Source: Verrucomicrobiota bacterium
Lineage (GTDB): Bacteria > Verrucomicrobiota > Verrucomicrobiia > CAIQCK01
Assembly (NCBI GenBank): GCA_026397915.1
Contig: JAPLTX010000058.1
Span: forward strand, 38,556 to 102,555
DNA length: 64,000 nucleotides
Reading direction: 5' to 3'
The first letter of the stretch is position 1. Every line of letters starts with the position of its first letter. Positions 35,783 to 43,967 of the stretch are shown piece by piece. A program made the position numbers and the translations under genes. The notes beneath the pieces were generated by a model. That model was not told where the DNA came from and did not search any database. It saw nothing but the letters and a program-made list of their open reading frames with translations.

Positions 35783-38188
35783 CTAGCGGTTTACCGTCCG
35801 CCGGTGCTCGACCGGCGCGGGTGGCGCGACGTCGGGGCCATGGAGGTAGGTCCAGAGCAGACGATTCAGAGCGGCGGCGCGGTCGGCTGTAAGTTGACCG
35901 AGACTCAGGCCGCCGGACTCCGACTGGCCAAAGGCGTTGGGAGGATTTTTTTCGCCCGTGTCGTAAGACGCCGGAACAATCCGGTGGATGCGCGGGTTGG
36001 CTTGCGGCGTAAACACGTCCCACATTGGCAGAGCCGTCAGATCGTAGAGGCCCGCCGGCACAAGGCCGAGCACTTGTTCGAGGGTGCGAATCACCGATGG
36101 TCCGTCGTAGCAGCGCGACACCACCGCGCCGCGCCGCGCGAACGGACTGACGACCAACAGCGGCGCGCGGTGCGTGTCCAGATGATCAAACCCGCCGCCG
36201 CCATTGCCCGGCAGGATCAAGATCAGCGACTGTTTCCAAAACTTACTCCGAGAGAAGGCGCTGACGATGCGGCCAATGGCGACATCGTTTTCGCAGACCA
36301 ACGCGCGCGGACTGCCGGCGCCGAGCGCGGTGCCGACCGTTTGGTTGTTGGGCAACGAAACCATGACGAGCCGCGGCAGCGTGCCTTGCTTCAGAATCCG
36401 GTCGAGGTCGCGCAGGAACAAGTCGCCGCGCTTGATGTCCGCGCCGGTGCTGATGTCGCCGGACCAGTTGGTGCATGAGGCGCTCTTGTAGGTGTCGGTC
36501 TGCGCAAACTGGCCGTAGGCGCGACGGCTCAATCCGGCCTGACCCGCCATCTCCCACAACGTCGCCGTGGTCGGCCACACCAACGACGCGGTGCCGGCGT
36601 CGGTTGGCTCCACGCGCGGCTTGCTGCCGTAGCCGCTGGACGATTTGCTGGTCGTGGACTTGGTTGAACTCGCTGTCTTCTTCGTCTCCTCGACGGGCCA
36701 TCGCGGTTTGCGGGGACGCGTGGCGCTCATGCCACCGAAAAACAGACCGGTATCGCCGGCGAGCAGCGGACCGTCGAGGTAGAAGTTGTCGCAAAGGGTG
36801 AAGTTGTCAGTGAGCGCGTGCAGGTTGGCCGTGATTTCGCGGCCAAAGTAGCAAAGCCACGGATCGGTCGCCGCCTTCGGCACGTCACCAAACACGCGAT
36901 CGAAACTGGTCCGCTCCTGGAAGATGATGATGACGTTGTGGATCGGCGACGGCTGGCCGACGCGGCGCGGGACCGGCAGTTCGACCGGAGCGGCGGCGCT
37001 CACGCGGCGGCCGGCGCGCTGGTCGTAGTCGCAGGCCTCGCAGACGCGCCGGCTCTGGAGCTGTAATTCTTTTTCATCAGGCAGCGGCAGAACCTGGAGC
37101 AAGCCGCGGCCGATGCGTTTGGTGTAAACGTTCTCGGTCGGCGTGTGGCTCAAGTCGCGCGCGCTGGCGATGTAGAGCGTTTCGCTGTTCGGCGCCACAG
37201 CGACCGCGGTTGGGCACCAACCCGTGGGAATCATGCCGGCTACCTTGCGGCGCGCGGTGTCCACCACGAGCAGGTCGTGATAAAGCGCGCTGGCTACGAA
37301 AAGCTGTTTGCCGTCGCGCGAGATCGCCATCGCTTGCGGCCGGCACGGCTGCACGCCGGCGACGGCGCTGCCCAGTTCGATGACCGCGAGCCGCTTGCGG
37401 GCGACGATGTCCACGACCGCCACCTCGTCGCCGCCCGCACAAGCGGCGTAGAGCAGCCTTTCGTCCGGCGACAACGCGAGCGCCACCGGCTGGTCGCCCA
37501 CCTTCACGCTGGCGGCCAGTTGTTTCGTTTGCAGGTCCACGATGCCGACGGTCGGCTCGCCCCGGTGTGCGACGTAAGCATACTGGCCGGCCTTGTCGAG
37601 CAGGACCGCGAACGGCCGCGAGCCGACATGGATGGATTTAATGAGCTTCGGTTGCGCCGGATTGCGCACGTCGAGGAGCGCGAGTTGGTCGGCCAGAAGG
37701 TTCGCGACGCAGAGCGTCTTGCCGTCCGGCGTCAGCGCGAGGCCCGCCGGAAAGAACGGCGCGCCCGGCGGACCGAAACTGAACCGTGCCAGCCGGGCTT
37801 CCTGCCACCAACTGCCCAAATCGTGGACGTTGATCGTATTGGCCGCGCCGCCGGAGGAGAAAACGCGCCGGCCTTCCGGCGAGATCGCCACGCCGCAAAA
37901 GAACGCGTCGTCGTTGCGAGCCGTGGCGATGGGAAACGCCTTGGCGGTCGTCGCGTCGAACAGCCAGAGAGATTGCTGGCTCGTGCCGCCGTGCGAGATC
38001 ACCACCCACCGGCCGTCCGCTGACTGTGCCATGCCGAGTGGCAGGTCGCCCACGGGCACCAGCTTGCCTGGTGGCTCCGGCATCCAATCCCAACCACCCA
38101 CCAGCGGCGTCGCGGCGTGATTTGTCTCCGCCGCAAGAGCGTGAAAGCCGCCGAACACCAACAGCAACATTGCCAGGAATTGTTTCAT
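35783..38188 (-). CDS. Secreted YVTN beta-propeller fused to phosphoesterase-family domain
   Basis: 801 residues. A signal peptide (MKQFLAMLLLVFGGFHALAA) is followed by a seven-bladed-type propeller to about residue 380, with blade repeats such as PDGKTLCVANLLADQLALLDV, PDERLLYAACAGGDEVAVVDI and RDGKQLFVASALYHDLLVVDT. From about residue 420 a phosphoesterase domain (PF04185-like, alkaline-phosphatase fold) begins: IHNVIIIFQERTSFDRVFGD, where ERTSFD occupies the usual Glu-Asn-x-Thr-Phe/Tyr-Asp element. It continues with a Ser/Lys-rich insert near 500 and LILPGNGGGGFDHLDTHRAPLLVVSPF, where Asp-His and His fit metal ligands. Such fusions occur in soil bacteria; the substrate could be a phospholipid or phosphonate ester. 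It converges on the pilin gene with 26 bases between stops. Confidence 0.85.
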   Translation of the reverse strand: MKQFLAMLLLVFGGFHALAAETNHAATPLVGGWDWMPEPPGKLVPVGDLPLGMAQSADGRWVVISHGGTSQQSLWLFDATTAKAFPIATARNDDAFFCGVAISPEGRRVFSSGGAANTINVHDLGSWWQEARLARFSFGPPGAPFFPAGLALTPDGKTLCVANLLADQLALLDVRNPAQPKLIKSIHVGSRPFAVLLDKAGQYAYVAHRGEPTVGIVDLQTKQLAASVKVGDQPVALALSPDERLLYAACAGGDEVAVVDIVARKRLAVIELGSAVAGVQPCRPQAMAISRDGKQLFVASALYHDLLVVDTARRKVAGMIPTGWCPTAVAVAPNSETLYIASARDLSHTPTENVYTKRIGRGLLQVLPLPDEKELQLQSRRVCEACDYDQRAGRRVSAAAPVELPVPRRVGQPSPIHNVIIIFQERTSFDRVFGDVPKAATDPWLCYFGREITANLHALTDNFTLCDNFYLDGPLLAGDTGLFFGGMSATRPRKPRWPVEETKKTASSTKSTTSKSSSGYGSKPRVEPTDAGTASLVWPTTATLWEMAGQAGLSRRAYGQFAQTDTYKSASCTNWSGDISTGADIKRGDLFLRDLDRILKQGTLPRLVMVSLPNNQTVGTALGAGSPRALVCENDVAIGRIVSAFSRSKFWKQSLILILPGNGGGGFDHLDTHRAPLLVVSPFARRGAVVSRCYDGPSVIRTLEQVLGLVPAGLYDLTALPMWDVFTPQANPRIHRIVPASYDTGEKNPPNAFGQSESGGLSLGQLTADRAAALNRLLWTYLHGPDVAPPAPVEHRRTVNR

Positions 38189-38250
38189 GGTTTGCGCAAA
38201 TGTTTGGCCTATTTTGCCTCTGAGTGGCAGTTTGGCTAAAACGGCGGTGT

Positions 38251-38280
38251 TTGACGAGAAAATATCTCGGTGATTATAAA
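38251..38280 (+). promoter_or_regulatory. Sigma-70-type promoter upstream of thrC
   Basis: TTGACG (38251-38256) and TATAAA (38275-38280) are separated by 18 bases, 65 bases upstream of the threonine synthase ATG. Both hexamers are close to consensus and stand out in the GC-rich background. Confidence 0.5.
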
Positions 38281-38344
38281 AGGCGTCGCCAGCCGCTACC
38301 GGGCTGTGGCAGAATCGGCGGCACTGTTTTTGGAGAATAACGCC

Positions 38345-39691
38345 ATGTCATATCGAGCTTGGTTTCAGTGCATCAATTTGGAATGCGGAGCGACTTACCC
38401 GCTTAATTCCATCGTCTATCACTGCAAGGAGTGCCACTCCCTGCTGGAAGTGCAACACGACACGAAGCAACTCGCCCGCCGCAGTGCCCGCGCGTGGAAG
38501 AAGCTTTTCGACGAGCGCTACAAGAGCACGCAGTGGCCCTTCGGCTCCGGCATCTGGGGCAAGAAGGAATGGGTGCTCCCCGAAATCGCCGACGAGAACA
38601 TTGTCTCGCTCTACGAAGGCGGCACCAATCTTTTCTGGGCCGAGCGGTTTGGCAAACTGCTGGGGCTGGACAACCTGTGGGTCAAGCTCTGCGGCAACAC
38701 GCACAGCGGGTCGTTCAAAGATCTCGGCATGACCGTGCTCGTCTCGCAAGTGAAACAGATGATTGCCGAAGGTGCGCCGATCAAAGCCGTCGCGTGCGCC
38801 TCCACCGGCGACACCTCGGCGGCGCTGGCGGCATATTGCGCTGCCGCCGGCATCCCGTCCATCGTCCTGCTGCCGAAGGGAAAGATCTCCATCGCCCAGC
38901 TCGTCCAGCCGATCGCCAACGACGCGCTCGTGCTTTCGCTCGATACCGATTTCGACGGCTGCATGAAGGTCGTGCAGGAAATCACCAAGGACGAAACGAT
39001 CTACCTCGCCAACTCGATGAACTCGCTCCGCGTCGAGGGCCAGAAGACCGTCGGCATCGAAGTGGTGCAACAGTTCGATTGGAAGGTGCCCGATGTGTTC
39101 GTCATCCCCGGCGGCAACCTCGGCAATGTCTCCGCCCTCGGCAAGGGCCTGCTGATGCTGCGCGACCTTGGCATCATCACCAAGCTCCCGCGCATTGTCG
39201 TCGCCCAGGCCCAGTGTGCCAACCCGCTTTATCGTTCCTACAAAAAGAAGTTCAAGTCGTTCGAGCCGATGCAAGCCGGCAGGACGCTCGCCAGTGCCAT
39301 CCAGATCGGCAACCCGGTCAGCATCGAGAAAGCGATCCGGACGCTGAAACAGTTCGATGGCATCGTCGAGCAAGCCTCCGAGTCGGAACTGGCCGACGCC
39401 GCCGCGCTCGGCGACAGGATGGGCATGTTCAACTGCCCGCACACCGGCGTGGCGCTCGCCGCGCTCATCAAGCTGGTGAAGCGCGGACAAATCGCCAAGT
39501 CCGAGCGCGTCGTCGTCATCTCCACCGCGCATGGCCTGAAGTTCACCGAGTTCAAGGTGTGCTACCATGAGCGGCACCTTGATTTCCCCTGCCGCCATGC
39601 CAACCGGCCCGTCGAATTGCCGCCGCGTGTCGAAGCTGTCCGCGAAGCTCTCCAACATGCCCTCAAACGCCGCAGTCGGCTGTGCGTGTGA
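38345..39691 (+). CDS. thrC: Threonine synthase
   Basis: 448 residues from the ATG at 38345 (GGAG upstream). The N-terminus has a zinc-ribbon-like motif (FQCINLECGATYPLNSIVYHCKECHSLLE, four cysteines in two pairs), as in a subset of threonine synthases. The PLP lysine is Lys125 in GNTHSGSFKDLGMT, and the phosphate-binding region is ACASTGDTSAALAAYCAAAG. Other family blocks are FVIPGGNLGNVSALGKGL and MFNCPHTGVALAALIKL. The enzyme converts O-phosphohomoserine to threonine in the cytosol. The last codons (LKRRSRLCV and stop) are repeated in diverged form at about 43920-43949, on the far side of the TIR/DUF4062 islet, so the 3' end of this gene appears to be the insertion site. Confidence 0.95.
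   Translation: MSYRAWFQCINLECGATYPLNSIVYHCKECHSLLEVQHDTKQLARRSARAWKKLFDERYKSTQWPFGSGIWGKKEWVLPEIADENIVSLYEGGTNLFWAERFGKLLGLDNLWVKLCGNTHSGSFKDLGMTVLVSQVKQMIAEGAPIKAVACASTGDTSAALAAYCAAAGIPSIVLLPKGKISIAQLVQPIANDALVLSLDTDFDGCMKVVQEITKDETIYLANSMNSLRVEGQKTVGIEVVQQFDWKVPDVFVIPGGNLGNVSALGKGLLMLRDLGIITKLPRIVVAQAQCANPLYRSYKKKFKSFEPMQAGRTLASAIQIGNPVSIEKAIRTLKQFDGIVEQASESELADAAALGDRMGMFNCPHTGVALAALIKLVKRGQIAKSERVVVISTAHGLKFTEFKVCYHERHLDFPCRHANRPVELPPRVEAVREALQHALKRRSRLCV
39662..39691 (+). repeat. Left copy of thrC 3'-end direct repeat
   Basis: The final 30 bases of thrC, encoding LKRRSRLCV and the stop codon. They match 25 of 30 bases at 43920-43949, which encodes LKRRSRLRV and a stop. The copies bracket the TIR/NTPase/DUF4062 block in direct orientation, as expected for attachment sites formed by insertion into a gene's 3' end. 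Confidence 0.6.
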
Positions 39692-39804
39692 ATCGGGTCA
39701 GAGGCGCAGATCGGGGGTGGACAGGTTTCAGGGTTTCGCGCTTGTAACGGGCGGGTAACTCGCTACGCTGCCTGCAATCCAGCAGGAAGACAGGAGGCGA
39801 TGAG

Positions 39805-42800
39805 ATGAAATGCCCGCAGTGCCAAGCTGAAGCCACCAAGTTCGGAGCGTTCTGGATTTGTCCGACGCATGGCCAATTGCCGGAGCCAAAGCCGCATGTC
39901 CCCATGCGTATCTTCCTCAGCTACGGCCACGACGCCAACGAGGAGTTGGTCCGCCGCATCAAGGCCGACCTTGAAAAGCGCGGGCACGATGTCTGGTTCG
40001 ACAAGAACGAGATCAAGTTCGGCGACGAATGGCGGCGCGCCATCACCGACGGCATTCTGAACAGCCACCGCGTCCTGTCGTTCCTCTCAAAGCACTCCAC
40101 CCGCGACCCCGGCGTCTGCCGCGACGAGATCGCCATCGCCATTGGTGTGAAGGGCGGCAACATCCAGACCGTCCTCGTCGAGAGCGAGCAGGAGGTGCAG
40201 CCGCCGGTGAACATCGGCCACATCCAGTGGCTCGACATGCACGACTGGAAAGAGCGCCGCACAGCGGGCGCGGCGGCGTGGGAGCAATGGTATCAGGCCA
40301 AACTCGCCGAGATCGTCCGGGTGGTGGAGAGCGACGAAAGCCGCCGCTTTGCTGGTGAGATCGAAACGCTCAACGGTCATCTCAAACCCATCAAGTCCGA
40401 GGCCCGCATCTGCCAATTGTTGAGCAAAGGCTTCTACGGACGGCAATGGCTGTTTGAGGCGGTGGAGAAATGGCGACAGGATACAAAGCGTGATTCACGC
40501 CTCTTCTGGATCCTGGGCGCGCCCGGCGTGGGCAAGAGCGCCTTTGCCGCCCAACTGACCCATACGCGCGGCGACACCGTCATTGCCGCCCAGTTCTGCG
40601 AATGGGACAAGCCCGACCACCGCAACGCGGCGCGAGTCGTCCGCAGCCTCGCCTTCCAACTCGCCACCCGGCTGCCCGATTATCGCAAGCTCCTGCTCAC
40701 CCTGCCGGAGATTGCCGAACTGGACCGGAAAGACGCGGCGGAACTGGCCGACTACCTCCTCGCCAACCCGCTGCGCTCGGTCATCCGCGGCGGCCGGGAA
40801 CGGTATCTGATCGTGATTGATGCCCTCGATGAAGCAAGTAGGGCTGGGCGCAACCCGCTCGTGGAAATGCTCGCGCGGAACGCCCAGCGCCTGCCCGACT
40901 GGATTGGCCTCGTCGTCACCAGCCGGCCGGAGTTCGATGTCAAAACTCCGCTGCAGGCATTGAATCCTTTCCCGCTCGACGCCAAGTCCGAATCCAACCG
41001 CGCTGACATCCGCGACTACCTGCGGCGCGAACTGGCGACGCCACTCCAGCACCGCCCGGACGCCGACCGCCTCGTGGAGCAAATCCTGGAAAAGAGTGAA
41101 GGCGTGTTCCTCTACGTCGAACGCTTCTGCGACGACGTCCAGCGCGGCCATCTCTCGCTCGACCGACCGGAGCAATTCCCGCAAGGCCTCGGCGGCATCT
41201 TCTGCCAATACTTCCAGCGCCAGTTCCCCGACCTGGACAAATTCCGCAAAGACGTGCGCCCCGCGCTCCGCGCCATCCTCGCCGCCCGCGAACCGCTGCC
41301 CGTGGAAATTCTCCAACGCCTCTTCAACTGGCAGGACGAAGAACTCCGCGACTTCACCCGCCCGCTCGCCTCGCTCTTTCCAATCACGACCGAAGCTGGC
41401 CACGAAGTCATCAAGTCCTATCACAAGTCACTCGCTGACTGGTTGGCGGATGAAGGGAAGTCTGGGCCATATCTTGTCAGCGTTTCGGAAGGGCATCGGA
41501 TGCTGGCAGATTTATGCTGGCATGAATACCAGAAGGGGGTTGAGAATCTATCAGACTATGGCATGCGCCATATTGTCTTCCACCTCGTTTTGGTTTCCCG
41601 ATCTGATGAGGCGCGTCAAGTTAACTCGGACTCGGCATTTTGTGCGAGACGAGAACGTATGGGCATAGCTCCCGATGATGAAGTCCGTGCCTACGTCAGC
41701 AGCACCTTCCGCGACATGCACGCGGAGCGGGACCATCTGGTTACAGTGGTCTTCCCGGAACTGCGCGAACGAGTCGAGCGGCTCGGGCTGGAGTTCTTCG
41801 ACGTTGACCTGCGCTGGGGCGTGCCGGAGACGGGCGCCAACGGCGAAACCGCCAATTCTTGGGAATACTGTCGACAATGGATTGACCGCGTCGAACCATT
41901 CTTCGTCAGCCTGCTTGGCCAACGCTACGGATACATTCCCCCTCCGCACCAGCTTCGCGACCCTGCTGACCGCGAAGCCTTGGCGGGCCTCTCGATCACG
42001 GAAATGGAAATCCGCCATGCCGTGCTCAGCGGTCGCATCCGCCGGCGCAGTCTTTTCTACTTTCGACAGGCCCGCGTGCCGGAAGACGCTGGCGAGGCGG
42101 CCAAGAGAGTCTTCGTCGAGGACGACGACAAAGTCGAACGGCTCAAGAACCAGATCAAAGCCGGCTCTCGGCCGGTCCGCGAGTATCCCTGCCGCTGGAC
42201 CGGCCGCGGATTTGCGGAACTGGAACCCTTCGGCCAAATGGTGCTCGAAGACCTCTGGAGCGGCGTGCTGCGCGATGAACGCTACGTGAGCAAGGAGGTC
42301 TGGCGCCAAGTGCTCGGCACAGACCCCGATACTGACTCGCGCTACACCGACGAATCCCAGCCGGTCCCGTCCGAGCTTTGGCAGAAGATCGTAGCTCTCG
42401 CCGGGCCCGCTCCGGTGTCTCCGCTGGACGCAGAACGACAACAGATGGAGGCGTTCGCCGCCTCTCGGGTGCAGTATTTCCAAGGTCGGACGCACGAGTT
42501 GCAGCAACTCACCCACTTCATCAACTCGACAAACGAGAGATCTCCGCGTCTCGCCACCGTCGTAGCTGTGCCTGGACAAGGCAAATCCGCGCTCCTCGCA
42601 AGACTCTCAACTTTCGATTTTCAACTCTCAACTTTTATCATCACCCATTTCGTCGGGGCCACGGAGCGGTCAGCGTCGGCCCACGCGCTCGTCGAACGGC
42701 TACTGGGAGAACTCGATCGCAGCAGCATTGCGTGGTCGGCGGAGCAGCAGAAGAAATGGCAAGAGTCGGGGAAGGACTTCAACAGCTTATGCCTCCAGCT

Positions 42801-43590
42801 CGCGCAGCGACTCGGCGAATACGCGGGCGAGCGCCGGATTGTGATCCTCCTCGACGCGCTCAACCAGCTTTCCGACGGGCACGACCTGCAATGGCTGCCC
42901 GCCCGACTAGGATCGAGTGTGCGCGTGATCGCTAGTTGCGTCGAGGACGCCACGGCGAAGGCGGATAGCCCCGAACAACGCGTGTTTCACGCGCTCACAT
43001 CTCGCCAATCCGAGTCATTGCGCGTTCCTCTCGGACCACTGATGGAAGCCGATGTGCGCACGATCATCGTTGCGTATTTCAAGGCACACTTCAACGAACT
43101 CGACTGCGAGCATCTGGATGCGCTGTGCGCGATCACGGCAGCACGCAATCCTCTCTACCTGCTGGTAATGCTGAACGAACTCCGCACGCTCGCCGGCGAC
43201 GACCTGAATCGCATCGCACCTGCGCTCATCGCTTCAATGTCGCAAAATCGCCCCGACACCGTGAGCCTGTTCCGGTGGGTGCTGCAGCGTCTGGAAGTGT
43301 TCGGTCCGGAAGCAGTTCAGTGGTGGTGCCTGTATCTGGCCCACAGCCGAGGTGGTATGGCCAGCCATGAACTGGCCGACCTGCTCGCCCGCAAGTTCGG
43401 TGCAGACGCCGTAGCCACAGCCCTGCTCATTGAGCGCGGCCTACGCCGTTATTTAGTATTGCGTGGCCCGAAACTCGACTTCTCCCACAACCAGTTACGG
43501 CAAGCCGTATTCGACGAATTCGGTCCGAAGGTCGAGGCAGCCATGCTCCACGCTGACATTGCCAACTACCGTCGCTGTAATAATCGCTAG
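39805..43590 (+). CDS. TIR domain + STAND NTPase + DUF4062 + second STAND NTPase fusion protein
   Basis: 1261 residues with AGGAGG seven bases before the ATG. In order: a small zinc-finger-like motif (CPQC...CPTH, residues 3-22); a TIR domain (IFLSYGHDANEELVRRI...DVWFDKNEI...VLSFLSKHS, about 35-170) with a candidate catalytic Glu in GVCRDEIAIA; and an NTPase with Walker A GAPGVGKS near 238 and Walker B YLIVIDALDEA near 335. A DUF4062 domain (VRAYVSSTFRDMHAERDHL, starting near 627) follows, then a second NTPase with Walker A AVPGQGKS near 921 and Walker B IVILLDALNQL. The C-terminal repeats that usually follow such NTPases are missing, so the tail may be truncated. TIR-STAND proteins often act in antiphage abortive infection through NAD cleavage; that role is an inference. 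The DNA between the two halves (about 41440-41680) is lower in GC. Confidence 0.85.
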   Translation: MKCPQCQAEATKFGAFWICPTHGQLPEPKPHVPMRIFLSYGHDANEELVRRIKADLEKRGHDVWFDKNEIKFGDEWRRAITDGILNSHRVLSFLSKHSTRDPGVCRDEIAIAIGVKGGNIQTVLVESEQEVQPPVNIGHIQWLDMHDWKERRTAGAAAWEQWYQAKLAEIVRVVESDESRRFAGEIETLNGHLKPIKSEARICQLLSKGFYGRQWLFEAVEKWRQDTKRDSRLFWILGAPGVGKSAFAAQLTHTRGDTVIAAQFCEWDKPDHRNAARVVRSLAFQLATRLPDYRKLLLTLPEIAELDRKDAAELADYLLANPLRSVIRGGRERYLIVIDALDEASRAGRNPLVEMLARNAQRLPDWIGLVVTSRPEFDVKTPLQALNPFPLDAKSESNRADIRDYLRRELATPLQHRPDADRLVEQILEKSEGVFLYVERFCDDVQRGHLSLDRPEQFPQGLGGIFCQYFQRQFPDLDKFRKDVRPALRAILAAREPLPVEILQRLFNWQDEELRDFTRPLASLFPITTEAGHEVIKSYHKSLADWLADEGKSGPYLVSVSEGHRMLADLCWHEYQKGVENLSDYGMRHIVFHLVLVSRSDEARQVNSDSAFCARRERMGIAPDDEVRAYVSSTFRDMHAERDHLVTVVFPELRERVERLGLEFFDVDLRWGVPETGANGETANSWEYCRQWIDRVEPFFVSLLGQRYGYIPPPHQLRDPADREALAGLSITEMEIRHAVLSGRIRRRSLFYFRQARVPEDAGEAAKRVFVEDDDKVERLKNQIKAGSRPVREYPCRWTGRGFAELEPFGQMVLEDLWSGVLRDERYVSKEVWRQVLGTDPDTDSRYTDESQPVPSELWQKIVALAGPAPVSPLDAERQQMEAFAASRVQYFQGRTHELQQLTHFINSTNERSPRLATVVAVPGQGKSALLARLSTFDFQLSTFIITHFVGATERSASAHALVERLLGELDRSSIAWSAEQQKKWQESGKDFNSLCLQLAQRLGEYAGERRIVILLDALNQLSDGHDLQWLPARLGSSVRVIASCVEDATAKADSPEQRVFHALTSRQSESLRVPLGPLMEADVRTIIVAYFKAHFNELDCEHLDALCAITAARNPLYLLVMLNELRTLAGDDLNRIAPALIASMSQNRPDTVSLFRWVLQRLEVFGPEAVQWWCLYLAHSRGGMASHELADLLARKFGADAVATALLIERGLRRYLVLRGPKLDFSHNQLRQAVFDEFGPKVEAAMLHADIANYRRCNNR
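42604..42635 (+). repeat. Repeat-derived in-frame insertion in the second NTPase domain
   Basis: CTCTCAACTTT occurs twice (42604-42614 and 42625-42635), 21 bases apart, encoding LSTFDFQLSTF right after the Walker A helix. The same C/T-rich ACTCTCAACT element appears in the intergenic region at about 61191-61203. A seven-residue duplication here probably came from a dispersed repeat. Confidence 0.55.
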
Positions 43591-43618
43591 CCCGAACTAT
43601 CCATGAGAATCTGACCAG

Positions 43619-43705
43619 ATGATTGCCCATGGAAAAGCTGCCCACGTCTTCATCTGCACCACCTCCCACGACATGCACGCAGAGAGTGGCCGTGGGGGAG
43701 GTTGA
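43619..43705 (+). pseudogene. DUF4062 N-terminal remnant (28 codons)
   Basis: A short open frame begins MIAHGKAAHVFICTTSHDMHAES and then stops. HVFICTTSHDMHAES matches the DUF4062 start RAYVSSTFRDMHAER of the intact neighbour 30 bases upstream. The rest of the domain is absent, so this is a degraded copy. Confidence 0.6.
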
Positions 43706-43726
43706 AAGCCGAAGGAAAGGCCCGCC

Positions 43727-43861
43727 ATGCCCACGACCACGCGAGCCATCCGGGTTTTCATCAGCTCGACCTTCAGCGATCTGAAGGCGGAGCGGAATGC
43801 GCTTCAGGAGCGCGTGTTCCCGTGCTTGAAACATTATTGCCAGCACCAGAAGAAAGGCTGA
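43727..43861 (+). pseudogene. DUF4062 N-terminal remnant (44 codons)
   Basis: An ATG at 43727, preceded by GGAAAGG, opens a 44-residue frame: MPTTTRAIRVFISSTFSDLKAERNALQERVF..., an unmistakable DUF4062 N-terminus. It ends in a stop created within a GGCTGA repeat at 43856-43876. Only the first beta-alpha unit of the domain remains. It is the second dead DUF4062 copy downstream of the intact TIR/DUF4062 gene and could be the start of a former toxin-like STAND gene. Confidence 0.7.
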
Positions 43862-43876
43862 CGGCTGAAGGGCTGA
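43856..43876 (+). repeat. Triple GGCTGA repeat terminating the DUF4062 remnant
   Basis: GGCTGA occurs at 43856, 43863 and 43871, spaced 7 and 8 bases. The first copy supplies the stop codon of the DUF4062 remnant, so the gene was cut where this repeat begins. Confidence 0.6.
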
Positions 43877-43919
43877 GGGATGAATACTGAAGTCGCCAAG
43901 CAGTGCTCAACACCAAGCT

Positions 43920-43949
43920 CTCAAGCGCCGCAGCCGGCTGCGGGTCTGA
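43920..43949 (+). repeat. Right copy of thrC 3'-end direct repeat
   Basis: Encodes LKRRSRLRV followed by TGA, in the same register as the end of thrC (39662-39691). 25 of 30 bases match. Three of the five differences are silent third-position changes and the other two fall in one codon (Cys/Arg). This suggests descent from a functional threonine synthase 3' end, not chance. No further thrC sequence precedes it beyond about 20 weakly similar bases. Confidence 0.6.
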
Positions 43950-43967
43950 GGTGGATCCGCTTTCTGA

